Shown: positions 1 to 9,072 of the stretch, piece after piece | Numbering within the stretch: position 1 is the stretch's first letter | Layout of the letters: the number at the start of each line of letters is the position of its first letter | DNA from: Arthrobacter sp. UKPF54-2 | Lineage (GTDB): Bacteria; Actinomycetota; Actinomycetes; Actinomycetales; Micrococcaceae | Reading direction: 5' to 3' | Assembly: GCF_007858535.1 (NCBI RefSeq) | Contig: NZ_CP040174.1 | Location: 1,798,001-1,862,000 of the forward strand | Length of the DNA: 64,000 nucleotides | The notes under the pieces: model-generated | Told to the model about the DNA's origin: nothing | Database searches by the model: none | Seen by the model: the letters and a program-made list of their open reading frames with translations, nothing else | Program-made: the position numbers and the translations under genes

Positions 1-526
1 TCGCACCGATCACGGCCGCGAGGCTGATCTGGCCGGCCTGCGTGTAGGTGGTGCCCAGCGTGGCCACCAGCCCAAAGAACACAAAGACGAACACGTCGCC
101 CAGGCCGAGGTAGCCGTAGGGGTTCTTGCCCCCGGTGTAGCCCCAGGCGGCCAAAACGCAGCCCACCCCCACAAGGATCAGCCACCACGCCTGAGTGATG
201 ATGACCAGGGCCAGGCCGAACAGCATGGCCAGGCCGAACGCCGCGAACGCGGCCCGCTTGACGTGCGTCGGCGTCGCCGCCCCGGAGCCGACCAGGCGGA
301 GCGGGCCCACCCGGTCCTCGTCGGTGCCGCGGATGCCGTCGGAGTAGTCGTTGGCGTAGTTCACGCCCACCTGGAGCAGCAGGGCCACCATGGCGGCCAG
401 CAGTGCGTTCACGGGGCGGAACGCATCCAGCTCGTAGGCGGCTGCGGAACCGATCAGAACCGGCGCGATCGCGGCCGGCAGGGTGCGCAGCCGGGCGCCC
501 TGGATCCATTGTGCGGCTGTGGCCAC
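1..526 (-). CDS. menA: 1,4-dihydroxy-2-naphthoate polyprenyltransferase MenA (partial, C-terminus beyond window)
   Basis: This is a membrane prenyltransferase of the UbiA family that attaches the polyprenyl tail to 1,4-dihydroxy-2-naphthoate, giving demethylmenaquinone. The reading frame from a GTG at 526 gives an N-terminus with [18 protein letters not shown], then the Asp-rich [14 protein letters not shown] motif (first UbiA Mg-diphosphate site), followed by hydrophobic helices. A GAGG-like ribosome site lies about 10 bases upstream of the GTG. The gene runs off the left edge, so roughly the first 175 residues are present. It follows menE at 58 bp on the same strand, so the order menB-menE-menA fits a menaquinone operon. 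Confidence 0.9.
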   Translation of the reverse strand, partial: MATAAQWIQGARLRTLPAAIAPVLIGSAAAYELDAFRPVNALLAAMVALLLQVGVNYANDYSDGIRGTDEDRVGPLRLVGSGAATPTHVKRAAFAAFGLAMLFGLALVIITQAWWLILVGVGCVLAAWGYTGGKNPYGYLGLGDVFVFVFFGLVATLGTTYTQAGQISLAAVIGA

Positions 527-584
527 GTTCAGTACCTCGTTGATTCGGTGACGATCTGGTTGGACAGACTGGGTTGAAGCTTCT

Positions 585-1742
585 CTATTTTCCCTGATGC
601 CGGGCGTCCAGCCGAACCGTCATGCCCAGCCGGTCCGGTTTGCCGTTCGGCAGCATCAAGAGTTCCGGGGCCGTGAGCACGGTTTTCGGGACCAGTGCGC
701 CCGTCAAGGCGCCTGTTCCGCCGGCTGCGAACCGAGCCTCGAAGTCCTCGGCCGCGCCGCGCGAAGAGTCGTCCAGCACCACATAGGCCGCCAGCGCCTG
801 GCCCCACTCGGCGGACGGAACCCCCGCCACGAATGCCGCCCGCACGCCGTCGAGCCGCTCCAGCTCCGCCTGCACGTGCGCGGCGGACACCTTGACGCCG
901 CCGGTGATCACGACGTCGTCGGCCCGGCCCAGCACGGTCAGTGTGCCGTTCGCGGACAGTTCGCCGAGGTCGCTGGTGCGGTACCAGCGGAGGCCGTCCT
1001 CCTCGACAAACGCCTCCGCGCTGAGTTCCGGGGCGTCCAGGTACCCGGCGGCGATGGTGGCGCCGCCCAGCATGATGCGCCCGTCCCCGCCCAGCCTGAC
1101 CTCGACGCCGTCCAGCGGCACGCCGTCGTAGACGCAACCGCCGCAGGTCTCGGCGGAGCCGTAGGTGGTGACCACCCTGACGCCGGCGTCGCGGGCGGTT
1201 TCGAGCAGCTCCGCCGAGGCGGGGGCACCGCCCAGCAGGACGGCGTTGAAGCGCCGGAGTACGGCCAGGGTCTGCGCGGAGGGGGCCTCGAGCAGCCGCT
1301 GCAGCTGGGTGGGCACCAGCGAGGTGAAGCGGAGCTTGTCGGTGAGCTCCAGGGCCGCACTGGTGAAGGCCTCCGGGGTGAAACCGCCGGTGAGGTCCAT
1401 CGCCCAGGGGCGGGTGCCGGCGAACAGTGACCGGACCAGCACCTGCACGCCGGCGACGTACTGCACCGGCAGGGCGAGCAGCCACTGGCCCTCTCCCTTG
1501 AGGGCGATCGCCGTCGCCATCGAGGAGGCCGCGAGGGCGTCCACCGTGAGCACCGTGGCCTTGGGCGCCCCGGTGGAGCCGGAGGTCCGCACCACCACTG
1601 CGGCATCCTCAAAGCCGGACGTCCCAACGAGGCTGACGACGGGGGAGCCGTCCGGGCCGGCGGACAGTTCGACGGCGGGCCCCTCCCCGCGGAGGGCGGC
1701 TGCGAGGGCTGCGAGGGCGGGCTCGATGTTGACGGCAGTCAC
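585..1742 (-). CDS. menE: o-succinylbenzoate--CoA ligase MenE
   Basis: This ANL-superfamily adenylating enzyme activates o-succinylbenzoate to its CoA thioester for menaquinone synthesis. At 385 aa it is on the short side, as is common for actinobacterial MenE. The AMP-binding P-loop TSGSTGAPK is at residues 53-61. Further on are the TYGSAET motif near residue 195, YRTSDLG with the ribose-binding Asp near 255, and a C-terminal PNGKPDR carrying the catalytic Lys. The GTG start is 10 bp downstream of the menB stop. Other small acyl-CoA ligases share these motifs, but the menB and menA neighbours settle the assignment. Confidence 0.92.
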   Translation of the reverse strand: MTAVNIEPALAALAAALRGEGPAVELSAGPDGSPVVSLVGTSGFEDAAVVVRTSGSTGAPKATVLTVDALAASSMATAIALKGEGQWLLALPVQYVAGVQVLVRSLFAGTRPWAMDLTGGFTPEAFTSAALELTDKLRFTSLVPTQLQRLLEAPSAQTLAVLRRFNAVLLGGAPASAELLETARDAGVRVVTTYGSAETCGGCVYDGVPLDGVEVRLGGDGRIMLGGATIAAGYLDAPELSAEAFVEEDGLRWYRTSDLGELSANGTLTVLGRADDVVITGGVKVSAAHVQAELERLDGVRAAFVAGVPSAEWGQALAAYVVLDDSSRGAAEDFEARFAAGGTGALTGALVPKTVLTAPELLMLPNGKPDRLGMTVRLDARHQGK

Positions 1743-1752
1743 GTGCGTCGCC

Positions 1753-2706
1753 TCAGAAGTAGTACGGGAACTGGGACCAGTCCGGATCGCGCTTTTCCAG
1801 GAAGGCCTCCTTGCCCTCCACCGCCTCGTCCGTCATGTACGCCAGCCGCGTCGCCTCGCCGGCGAACACCTGCTGGCCGGCCAGGCCGTCGTCAGCGAGG
1901 TTGAAGGCGAACTTGAGCATCCGGATGGCCTGCGGGGACTGCCGGGCGATGTCGGCCGCGTATTCCAGGGCCACGTCCTCGAGCCGCTCGTGGTCCACGG
2001 CCTCGTTCACCGCGCCCATCCTCACCATGTCCTCGGCGGAATATTCGCGGGCGAGGAAGAAGATTTCCCGGGCGGCCTTCTGGCCGATCTGCCGCGCCAG
2101 CAGGGCCGAGCCGTAGCCGGCGTCGAAGCTGCCCACGGTGGCGTCGGTCTGCTTGAACTTGCCGTGCTGCCGCGAGGCGATCGTGAGGTCGGAGACGACG
2201 TGCAGCGAGTGCCCGCCGCCGGCCGCCCAGCCGTTGACGACGGCGATGACCACCTTGGGCATGGTCCGCATCAGCCGCTGGACCTCGAGGATGTGCAGCC
2301 GGCCGGCGCGCGCCGGGTCGATGCTTTCCTTCGTCTCACCGTCGGCATAGCGGTAACCGTCCCTCCCACGGATCCGCTGGTCGCCGCCGGAGCAGAACGA
2401 ATGGCCGCCGTCCTTGGCGGAGGGGCCGTTGCCGGTGAGCAGTACGGTGGCCACGTCAGGGGTCATCCGGGCGTGGTCCATGGCGCGGTAGAGCTCGTCC
2501 ACGGTGCCGGGGCGGAAGGCATTGCGGACCTCGGGCCGATTGAAGGCGATCCGGACCGTGGGCAGGTCACGGACCACGGCGCCATCCGCGGAGCGCTCCA
2601 CCTGCCGGTGGTAGGTCATGTCCTGGAAGTCGTCGAAGCCGGTCACGGTGCGCCAGCGGGTGGGGTCAAAGACGTCGGACACCTTGGCGGGGATTTCGTT
2701 GCTCAC
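1753..2706 (-). CDS. menB: 1,4-dihydroxy-2-naphthoyl-CoA synthase MenB
   Basis: This crotonase-fold enzyme closes the second naphthoquinone ring (Dieckmann-type cyclisation of o-succinylbenzoyl-CoA). The 317 aa protein shows CSGGDQRIRG at 105-114, the oxyanion-hole segment NGWAAGGGHSL at 158-168, and SFDAGYGS at 193-200 with the MenB-specific aspartate. The C-terminus RDPDWSQFPYYF is characteristic of MenB rather than of general enoyl-CoA hydratases. It starts with GTG, 21 bp after a VOC gene, and leads the menB-menE-menA run. Confidence 0.96.
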   Translation of the reverse strand: MSNEIPAKVSDVFDPTRWRTVTGFDDFQDMTYHRQVERSADGAVVRDLPTVRIAFNRPEVRNAFRPGTVDELYRAMDHARMTPDVATVLLTGNGPSAKDGGHSFCSGGDQRIRGRDGYRYADGETKESIDPARAGRLHILEVQRLMRTMPKVVIAVVNGWAAGGGHSLHVVSDLTIASRQHGKFKQTDATVGSFDAGYGSALLARQIGQKAAREIFFLAREYSAEDMVRMGAVNEAVDHERLEDVALEYAADIARQSPQAIRMLKFAFNLADDGLAGQQVFAGEATRLAYMTDEAVEGKEAFLEKRDPDWSQFPYYF

Positions 2707-2727
2707 AGACCGAGTCTAGTAATCGGC

Positions 2728-3168
2728 TCAGCTGATGCAGAACTCGTTGCCTTCCGGGTCCGCCATGGTGTGCCAGGAATGCGGCCCCTCGTTGGCGGTC
2801 CAGAGGTACGTGGCGCCGCGGGCCTCCAGGGCGGCGCGCATCTCGTCCTTGTCCGCGCCGGCGAGGTTCACGTCCCAGTGCACCCGGTTCTTCACGGTCT
2901 TCGCCTCCGGTGCGGTCTGGAACAGGATCCTCCGCGTGGCCGGCTTCGCCTCCAGATCCTCGGGTGGCCGGATGGCGGCGCCGGTCCGCCAGACCAGTTT
3001 GCCGTGGTGGAGCTTGGTCTCGGACTCCGTGGCGAAACCCTGCTCGATCATGGAGCGGATGAAGTCCTCGTCCTGCGGCTCCACGGCCCAGTCGAGGGTT
3101 TCTGCCCACCATTCAGCGAGGCCGTGGGGATCAGCGCAGTCAACAGCGATCTGGATGTTCAATGCCAT
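2728..3168 (-). CDS. VOC (glyoxalase-like) family protein
   Basis: This 146 aa single-module protein belongs to the vicinal-oxygen-chelate superfamily. It begins with MALNIQIAVDCADPHGLAEWW, a beta-strand plus helix typical of the fold. It ends with the usual GHTMADPEGNEFCIS-like strand, here WHTMADPEGNEFCIS, with the terminal Glu often used as a metal ligand. The substrate cannot be deduced. It lies 21 bp before menB on the same strand and could be co-transcribed, but no role in menaquinone synthesis is known for such proteins. Confidence 0.8.
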   Translation of the reverse strand: MALNIQIAVDCADPHGLAEWWAETLDWAVEPQDEDFIRSMIEQGFATESETKLHHGKLVWRTGAAIRPPEDLEAKPATRRILFQTAPEAKTVKNRVHWDVNLAGADKDEMRAALEARGATYLWTANEGPHSWHTMADPEGNEFCIS

Positions 3169-3247
3169 GGGAAGAACCTACGACGCCGGCGGCGCCGGCG
3201 CTAGGGCTGCGGGCGCAGTCGGCCCGGCGCACGTCGCCCGGAGGGGC

Positions 3248-3997
3248 CTACTGCAGCTGCTCCAGGACTTCCGGCGGGATGGCATAGATGAAGATGACCG
3301 CCAGCAGGTTCTTCGCGGCGTGGACGAAGTAGGAAAACATCACGTTGTTGCCGGTCCAGACGTAGACCAGCACCAGGATGGCGCCCATCGCGAGGTACGG
3401 CATCAGGACCGGCAGCGACAGCGCCTCCTGGCCCACGATGTGCACGGCCGCGAACAACGCGACGGAGAGCACGCAGCAGAGCCAGATGTTCAGCTTCCCG
3501 CTCAGCTTGCCGATCAACAGGTGCCGGAAGATGTACTCCTCCACAAAGGGGCCCACCACCACCAGCAACGGCACCATCAGCCAGGCCGGGACCTGCTGCA
3601 TCAGGGCCTGCAGGCCGGCCTGGTTTGCCGAGGTCTGCGGCGGCCCGGTCACGGCCACCAGCACGGCGGTCAGGATCATCGCGGCGATGACGGCAAGCGG
3701 CACCATCAGCAGCGTGAACCAGGGCCGGGTGGCCAGGACCTGGAGGTCCCGGCGGGCCACGTGGCGTACCGCGGCCAGGGCGAGCAGGCCGATGACCCCG
3801 TAAAAGACCAGATTGACGGCGTAGGAGGCTATCGCCGGGTTCGGGGAGAGCTGCAGCAGCAGCGGAGCAAGCAGCCCGGACGCGGTGGCAAAGAAGGCGC
3901 TCACCGCCGTGTAGATTCCCGCCGCTGCGCAGTCCAGCCGGGAGAAAACGTACAGCTCCGGACGTGGTGCTGGTAGTTGACGGAGAGCGGTGCCCAT
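3248..3997 (-). CDS. CPBP-family intramembrane protease (CAAX/Abi type)
   Basis: This 249 aa polytopic membrane protein has six or more hydrophobic helices. It carries the CPBP signature EEYIFR at residues 153-158 and a histidine at 186 in the next motif (AAVHIVG), the expected glutamate and histidine active-site residues of this family. Members cleave within membranes and are linked to immunity, signalling or bacteriocin self-protection. No partner is visible here. It lies upstream of the VOC/men genes on the minus strand, 79 bp away, with its 5' end facing the divergent permease gene. Confidence 0.85.
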   Translation of the reverse strand: MGTALRQLPAPRPELYVFSRLDCAAAGIYTAVSAFFATASGLLAPLLLQLSPNPAIASYAVNLVFYGVIGLLALAAVRHVARRDLQVLATRPWFTLLMVPLAVIAAMILTAVLVAVTGPPQTSANQAGLQALMQQVPAWLMVPLLVVVGPFVEEYIFRHLLIGKLSGKLNIWLCCVLSVALFAAVHIVGQEALSLPVLMPYLAMGAILVLVYVWTGNNVMFSYFVHAAKNLLAVIFIYAIPPEVLEQLQ

Positions 3998-4207
3998 GGC
4001 TTCAGCCTAGCTCCCCGACAGGGCCCGCGATGTTGTCCGCGTCACGGTCGGGTTCCGAAAGCTAGTACTATGGATGAGCCGCGCGACGCTGCGAGCCATT
4101 GCGGTCTCCGGTTCCTCCGCTGACCCCACCCCCGGGCTTATACCTTGCCTTAGCGTGCCCCGGCCTGCCTGCCCGTCCCGGCGAGACCCCGACCCCAAGG
4201 AACAGTT

Positions 4208-5668
4208 GTGCCACAAAGTACTTCCACAGAAACCCAGAGCACGACGGCGCCATCCGCCGTCGTCGACTCCACCCTCAGTGCCGAGGGCTACAAGAAGTCC
4301 CTGAGCGGCCGCCAGGTCACGATGATCGCCATGGGCGGCGCCATCGGCGTCGGACTCTTTATGGGCGCCGGCGGACGGCTGGCCTCCACCGGCCCCGCGC
4401 TGATCTTCTCCTACGCCATCGCCGGCGTCATCGCCTACCTGCTGATGCGTGCCCTGGGCGAACTCATCATGTACCGCCAGACCTCCGGTTCGTTCGTCAG
4501 CTACGCCGGCGAGATGTTCGGCAAGAAGGGCGCGTACCTCTCCGGCTGGATGTACTTCATCAACTGGGCCATGACCGGCATCGCCGAGCTGATCGCGATC
4601 GGCCTGTACTTCCAGTTCTTCTTCCCCAACGTCCCGGTGGAACTGACCGCCATCGCGGCGCTGCTGCTCCTCGTCGGGGTGAACCTGCTGAGCGTCAAGG
4701 CGTTCGGTGAATTCGAGTTCTGGGCCTCGGTCCTTAAGGTCGCGGCCATCCTGATCTTCCTGGCCGTGGGCACATTTATGGTGGTCACCAACGCCAAGGT
4801 CGGCGCCGGTCACGCGTCCGTGAACAACCTCTTCGCAGCCGACGGCGGTATGTTCCCCAAGGGCGCCCTCGTGATGATCCTGGTGCTCAACGCCGTGATC
4901 TTCGCCTACAACGCCATCGAACTGGTGGGCATCACCGCCGGGGAGATGGAGGACCCGGCCAAGGAGGTCCCGAAGGCCATCCGCGCCGTCGTGATCCGCA
5001 TCGTCGTGTTCTACGTCGGCTCCGTGACCCTGCTGGCCATGTTGCTGCCCTCGGACCAATACAAGGCCGGCGAATCGCCGTTCGTCACCGTCTTCGGCCA
5101 GATGGGCCTGCCGTGGATGGGCGACGTGATGAACATGATCGTCATCACCGCGGCCCTGTCCTCCAGCAACTCGGGCCTGTACTCGATCGGCCGGATCTTC
5201 CGCACCATGGCCAACAACGGCCACGCCCCGCAGTGGCTGACCCGGATGTCCAAGAGCCACGTGCCCTACGCCGCCATCCTGGCGATCGGCGCGGTGTACC
5301 TCGTCGGCATCCTGCTGAACATCTGGCTGGGCGGCTCGCACGCCTTCGACCTGGCGCTGAATACAGCCTCGATCGGTGTGATTTTCACCTGGGGATCGAT
5401 CTTCGCCAGCCAGATCGCCCTGCGGAAGACCAAGGGCAAGGCTTCGTCGCTGCCCATGCCGGGCTCCCCGTGGACCAGCTGGGCCGGCCTGGTGGCGCTG
5501 CTGGCGATCACCGTGCTGATCGGGTTCGACACCATGACCAGCAAGTCCGGCGAGGTCTTCCAGCTGGGCTTGTGGACCCTAACGACCATTCCGTTCTTCG
5601 CGGTGGTGCTCTGGCTCGGCTGGCAGAAGGTCAAGCACAACGAGCCCAAGAGCCAGCTCTTCAGCTAG
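4208..5668 (+). CDS. ansP: APC-family amino acid permease, AnsP-like (L-asparagine)
   Basis: This 486 aa secondary transporter has about 12 hydrophobic segments and takes up amino acids by proton symport. The first helix carries the amino acid permease signature GGAIGVGLFMGAGGRL. The stretches SGSFVSYAGEMFG and GWMYFINWAMTGI closely match the asparagine-permease branch (AnsP) of the family, which is why asparagine is suggested; other neutral amino acids remain possible. The start is GTG, preceded by AAGGA at a 6-7 bp spacing. A strong hairpin and then a palindromic repeat follow the stop. Confidence 0.85.
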   Translation: MPQSTSTETQSTTAPSAVVDSTLSAEGYKKSLSGRQVTMIAMGGAIGVGLFMGAGGRLASTGPALIFSYAIAGVIAYLLMRALGELIMYRQTSGSFVSYAGEMFGKKGAYLSGWMYFINWAMTGIAELIAIGLYFQFFFPNVPVELTAIAALLLLVGVNLLSVKAFGEFEFWASVLKVAAILIFLAVGTFMVVTNAKVGAGHASVNNLFAADGGMFPKGALVMILVLNAVIFAYNAIELVGITAGEMEDPAKEVPKAIRAVVIRIVVFYVGSVTLLAMLLPSDQYKAGESPFVTVFGQMGLPWMGDVMNMIVITAALSSSNSGLYSIGRIFRTMANNGHAPQWLTRMSKSHVPYAAILAIGAVYLVGILLNIWLGGSHAFDLALNTASIGVIFTWGSIFASQIALRKTKGKASSLPMPGSPWTSWAGLVALLAITVLIGFDTMTSKSGEVFQLGLWTLTTIPFFAVVLWLGWQKVKHNEPKSQLFS

Positions 5669-5683
5669 CACTCCAGGACACTA

Positions 5684-5726
5684 ACGACGGCGGCGGCCAC
5701 CTGCACAAGGTGGCCGCCGCCGTCGT
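5684..5726. terminator. 19-bp perfect hairpin after the permease gene
   Basis: The arms 5684-5702 and 5708-5726 are exact reverse complements (19 bp, GC-rich) around a 5-base loop, GCACA. No T-run follows, as is common for actinobacterial terminators. It begins 15 bp after the permease stop and lies between convergent genes, so it could act in both directions. Confidence 0.75.
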
Positions 5727-5739
5727 CGTCTGTCCCGGA

Positions 5740-5805
5740 CCCATCGATTGCTCCGATAACGCCGTTTTGCGGCCTCAAAACGGCGTCCTTGGAGCAATCG
5801 ATGGG
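5740..5805. repeat. Palindromic dispersed repeat, copy 1
   Basis: Outer arms CCCATCGATTGCTCC (5740-5754) and its exact complement (5791-5805) enclose a second perfect 11-bp stem (5759-5769 with 5776-5786) with a 6-base loop. The two stems are separated by a 4-by-4 mismatched internal loop. The same outer arm recurs at 32741-32805 and 36806-36870. This copy lies between convergent genes, directly before the stop of the hydrolase gene. It resembles a REP/BIME-like element and may assist termination. Confidence 0.85.
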
Positions 5806-5807
5806 GC

Positions 5808-6578
5808 TCAGCCCTTCAAATGGCGGGCGAAATGATCCTCGATCCGGCGCCAGGCCTCCGGCGCGGATTGCGGATCCGGGCCGATGCCCATGACCCGGAA
5901 GAGCGGGCGCAGCGGCCTGGGCCCGGTCTCGGCGTCGTTGAGGAACGCGTGCCCTGCCGTTTCGAACTCCTTGATGTCATGTTCGACGCCCAGCCGTTCG
6001 AGGACCGACTCAAGTTGTGCCGCCGCTCCGGGGAGGGTCCGGTCCTTGGCGCCGAAATTGGCCACGACGGGGCAGGCGCCGGCGAGGGCCGTTTCCGGGT
6101 CCTTGGGGAGCCTGCCGTAGTTCACGGCCGCGGCGTCGAAGCCGTCGTTGGCCATCAGCAGGGCAAAACTGCCGCCCATGCAGAAGCCGATCACGCCGAT
6201 CTTCCCCGTCGTTCGGCCGGAATCCAGCAGCCACTGCCGGGCCGTCGCCAGGTCGGTAAACGCCCGCCCCTGCCCGGCCGCCAGCGAACGCATGGTCGCC
6301 ACGAGGCAGCGGCGCGCGCCGCCGTCGCTGTACAAATCCACCGCCAGGACCAGATACCCGGCGGCGGCCAGCCGCTCGGCGTGCCGGACGGTGATGTCGT
6401 CGAGGCCGAAGGCTTCGTGGACCATCAGCACGGCCGGGAATGGCCCGTCCCCCTCGGGCTCGGCCAGGTAGCCGTGGAGCCGGGGCGATCCGCCAGCGGC
6501 GCGGCTGGCCGCGCTGAGGTCGAGGTTGTGCCGATCGGTCGCCGGCTCCTCCGGCCGGCGGGCGGGATTCCTGGCCAT
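5808..6578 (-). CDS. Dienelactone hydrolase family protein
   Basis: This 256 aa alpha/beta hydrolase carries the nucleophile elbow GFCMGG, where cysteine replaces the usual serine, as in dienelactone hydrolases. LMVHEAFGLDD lies near the N-terminus, and the C-terminal ETAGHAFLND supplies the catalytic histidine. An upstream ATG at 6635 exists, but the start at 6578 has a good GAGGAG ribosome site and fits the family length. Dienelactone hydrolases act on ring-cleavage lactones; many family members have other or unknown substrates. No chlorocatechol genes are nearby, so a specific role is not assigned. Confidence 0.85.
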   Translation of the reverse strand: MARNPARRPEEPATDRHNLDLSAASRAAGGSPRLHGYLAEPEGDGPFPAVLMVHEAFGLDDITVRHAERLAAAGYLVLAVDLYSDGGARRCLVATMRSLAAGQGRAFTDLATARQWLLDSGRTTGKIGVIGFCMGGSFALLMANDGFDAAAVNYGRLPKDPETALAGACPVVANFGAKDRTLPGAAAQLESVLERLGVEHDIKEFETAGHAFLNDAETGPRPLRPLFRVMGIGPDPQSAPEAWRRIEDHFARHLKG

Positions 6579-6641
6579 GTGCGCTCCTCTGTCTGCGGAC
6601 GGATGCTGCCTGGGGACAGTCTTGCATCCGGACACACAAAA

Positions 6642-6678
6642 CGGCGCCGGACATCCCCCAAAGGAATGTCCGACGCCG
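6642..6678 (-). terminator. Rho-independent terminator of the CsbD gene
   Basis: Arms 6642-6654 and 6666-6678 pair over 13 bp with one mismatch. Read on the minus strand, the hairpin follows the csbD-like stop and is followed by GTTTTGTGTG, a short T-rich stretch. Confidence 0.75.
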
Positions 6679-6691
6679 TCGAGGTTAAGGA

Positions 6692-6868
6692 CTAGTCGCG
6701 CTTGACCGCGTCCTTGACGTTCTCGCCGACCTTCTTCGCGTCGGCGACGACCTGGTCCTTCTGGCCTTCGGCCTTCAGGCGGTCATTGCCGGTGGCGTCG
6801 CCGGTAGCTTCCTTGGCCTTGCCGCCGAGGTGCTCCGCTTCGTTCTGAATCTTGTCTCCGATACCCAT
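6692..6868 (-). CDS. CsbD family stress-response protein
   Basis: This small hydrophilic protein of 58 aa starts MGIGDKIQNEAEHLGGKAKE and continues with alternating Lys/Glu/Ala helix-forming sequence including ATGDATGNDRLKAEGQ, the hallmark of the CsbD family. CsbD proteins are abundant general-stress proteins of unknown mechanism. An in-frame upstream ATG at 6925 exists, but the start at 6868 has a GAAAGGTG ribosome site and matches family length. The region just upstream is AT-rich and probably holds the promoter. Confidence 0.88.
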   Translation of the reverse strand: MGIGDKIQNEAEHLGGKAKEATGDATGNDRLKAEGQKDQVVADAKKVGENVKDAVKRD

Positions 6869-7070
6869 GGTGTGTTTCACCTTTCGTTTCCGGTTGAAAT
6901 TCAACGCACTTTCACCATAACACAAAGCATGCTTACTAATTCAAGGGGTTTGACCTGATCAACTCCTTCGCCCCGGAGGCAGGGTTCCCTTTGGACCCGG
7001 CTAGGCTCGGATTTATGGAGATCGCAACCATCCTCAGAACCTGCCCGCCGGCCAGCACGGAATCCCTGTA

Positions 7071-7739
7071 ATGGCGCGGGCTTCTGGCGGATCCAAGGTC
7101 GCAGCCCCGCGCCTGGTGCCGGTCCAACTGGCGGACCTTGTGGAGGATTTGGCCCCGGACTTCCGGCGCGGCGAGCGATACGACGGCGTCCGGTACAGCC
7201 GGGCGGCCGCAGACGGGCTGGAGCTCAGCGGAACGGACTTCGCCGAGTGCGAGTTCAATGGTGCCTCCTTCAACGAGACGCAACTGCGCGGCGCGGGCTT
7301 CCGCGACTGTGTCCTGGCCGAGGTCTACGCCCCCGTCTTCACGGCGGCCCGCTCCAGCCTGCGCGACGTGGAGATCCGCAATCCGCGCTGGGGGTCGGCG
7401 GAACTCTATGAAAGCGGCTGGCAGTCCGTGCGGATCGACGGCGGGAAGCTGGACTACGTCAATCTCCGCGGCTCGAAACTCACGGACGTGCAGATCAGTG
7501 ATTGCATCATCAACGAACTGGACCTCGGCTCCTGCACCGCCACCCGGGTGGCCCTGTAGAACTGCACCGTTGGCAGCCTGGACTTCAGCGGTGCCCGACT
7601 CAGGGACTTCGACCTGCGCGGCACCGATTTCCGGTCGCTCAGCGGCCTCGACTCCCTCGCGGGGCTGGTGGTCGACGACAGCCAACTGACCCTGCTGGCG
7701 CCGTTGCTGGCCGGACAGCTCGGCATCACCGTGGCCTGA
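7071..7739 (+). pseudogene. Pentapeptide-repeat protein interrupted by an in-frame TAG
   Basis: The frame from ATG 7071 encodes pentapeptide repeats of the A(D/N)LXX type (for example LSGTDFAECEFNGASFNETQLRGAGF) up to a TAG at 7557-7559. The same frame then continues without a break as NCTVGSLDFSGARLRDFDLRG and more to TGA at 7737-7739. The downstream part keeps the repeat pattern and codon bias, so a single substitution (for instance GAG or CAG to TAG) appears to have split a 222-codon gene. The first fragment, 162 aa, could still fold as a shorter beta-helix. A sequencing error or functional truncation cannot be excluded. Pentapeptide proteins of this kind have no assigned role here. Confidence 0.8.
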
Positions 7740-7766
7740 GCCGCCGCGTCATCCGGGGACGCTCGG

Positions 7767-7794
7767 TTGACCCCCTTGCCCTGCCGTGTAATCT
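7767..7794 (+). promoter_or_regulatory. Predicted promoter of the thiolase operon
   Basis: TTGACC at 7767-7772 and TAATCT at 7789-7794 are separated by 16 bp and lie just upstream of the operator at 7801. The layout fits repression of initiation. It was read by eye only. Confidence 0.5.
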
Positions 7795-7800
7795 TTATAG

Positions 7801-7818
7801 AACGAACGGTCGGTAATT
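7801..7818. promoter_or_regulatory. TetR-type (PaaR) operator 1
   Basis: AACGAACGGTCGGTAATT matches the actinobacterial PaaR operator core ACCG-N2-CG-N2-CGGT with one mismatch. It begins about where transcription should start and lies 43 bp before the thiolase ATG. The same 18 bases recur unchanged at 41523-41540 before paaA. Confidence 0.8.
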
Positions 7819-7860
7819 TCCCCTGCTGCCGGCCCTGCTCCCTTGGTGAAGGATGTTCTC

Positions 7861-9072
7861 ATGGTCGAGGCTTTTCTTGTTGGCGGTGCCCGCACTCCCG
7901 TGGGGCGGTACGGCGGGGCGCTCTCCGCGGTCCGTCCGGACGACCTGGCCGCGCTGGTGGTCCGGGAAGCCGTGGCCCGCGCCGGCGTCGACCCGGACGC
8001 CATCGACGAGGTTATCCTCGGCAACGCCAACGGCGCCGGCGAGGAGAACCGCAACGTCGCCCGGATGGCCACCCTCCTGGCCGGCCTTCCCCTCCACATC
8101 CCCGGTATCACCGTCAACCGGCTCTGCGCCTCGGGCCTGAGTGCCATCATTATGGCGAGCCAGATGATCAAGTCCGGCGCCGCGGACATCGTGATAGCCG
8201 GCGGCGTCGAATCCATGAGCCGCGCCCCCTGGGTGCAGGAGAAGCCGCAGACCGCCTTCGCCAAGCCCGGCCAGATCTTCGACACCTCCATCGGCTGGCG
8301 CTTCGCTAACCCGCTGTTCCAGAAGGGCGAGCTCTCCCGGGACGGCAAGATGACCTACTCCATGCCGGAAACGGCCGAAGAGGTCGCCCGCGTGGACGGC
8401 ATTTCCCGCGAGGATGCCGACGCCTTCGCCGTCCGCTCGCACGAGCGCTCCCTCGCCGCCATCGCCGCCGGTCGCTTCGCCGACGAGATCGTCCCCGTGA
8501 CCGTCAAGACGCGCAAGGCCGAGACGGTTGTGGACACGGACGAGGGGCCCCGCGCCGGCACCACCCTGGACGTGCTCGCGGCGCTGCGGCCCGTCGTCGC
8601 CGGCGGCTCCGTGGTCACCGCCGGCAACTCCTCCACCCTGAACGACGGCGCCTCCGCGATCATCGTCGCCTCCGAAGCGGCCATCCAGAAGCTCGGCCTC
8701 ACGCCGCGGGCCCGCATCATCGACGGCGCCTCCGCCGGGTGCGAACCCGAGATCATGGGCATCGGCCCCGTCCGGGCCACACAAAAGGTCCTCGCCCGGG
8801 CCGGGCTCGACGTCGGCGACCTCGGCGCCGTCGAGCTCAACGAGGCCTTCGCCACCCAGTCCCTGGCCACCATCCGCCGGCTCGGCCTGGACCCGGAGAT
8901 TGTGAACCGCGACGGCGGCGCCATCTCCCTGGGGCACCCGCTCGGGTCCTCCGGTTCCCGGATTGCCATCACCCTGCTGGGCCGGATGGAGCGCGAGGAC
9001 GCGAAGATCGGCCTCGCCACCATGTGCATCGGCGTCGGCCAGGGCACCGCGATGCTGCTGGAGCGCGTCTAG
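7861..9072 (+). CDS. paaJ: Acetyl-CoA acyltransferase, probable 3-oxoadipyl-CoA thiolase
   Basis: This 403 aa thiolase has the acyl-accepting cysteine in NRLCASGLSA (Cys89). The GGAISLGHPLGSSGSR motif carries the catalytic histidine, and CIGVGQGTAM holds the second cysteine. In phenylacetate catabolism such an enzyme cleaves 3-oxoadipyl-CoA to succinyl-CoA and acetyl-CoA, and 3-oxo-5,6-dehydrosuberyl-CoA earlier in the pathway. The ATG at 7861 was preferred over one at 7843 because of the AAGGA site about 8 bp upstream. It heads a three-gene operon and has a PaaR-type operator. Generic fatty-acid thiolase activity is the alternative. Confidence 0.85.
   Translation: MVEAFLVGGARTPVGRYGGALSAVRPDDLAALVVREAVARAGVDPDAIDEVILGNANGAGEENRNVARMATLLAGLPLHIPGITVNRLCASGLSAIIMASQMIKSGAADIVIAGGVESMSRAPWVQEKPQTAFAKPGQIFDTSIGWRFANPLFQKGELSRDGKMTYSMPETAEEVARVDGISREDADAFAVRSHERSLAAIAAGRFADEIVPVTVKTRKAETVVDTDEGPRAGTTLDVLAALRPVVAGGSVVTAGNSSTLNDGASAIIVASEAAIQKLGLTPRARIIDGASAGCEPEIMGIGPVRATQKVLARAGLDVGDLGAVELNEAFATQSLATIRRLGLDPEIVNRDGGAISLGHPLGSSGSRIAITLLGRMEREDAKIGLATMCIGVGQGTAMLLERV

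Noticed and set aside
1165..3204. 679-codon forward frame
   Set aside because: It lies across menE, menB and VOC on the opposite strand; composition (Arg/Gly/His-rich, no domain) matches an antisense shadow of high-GC genes.
7015..7071. 18-codon open frame whose stop overlaps the start of the pentapeptide gene (TAATG)
   Set aside because: No ribosome site and no conserved-looking content; the overlap alone is not enough to call a leader peptide.
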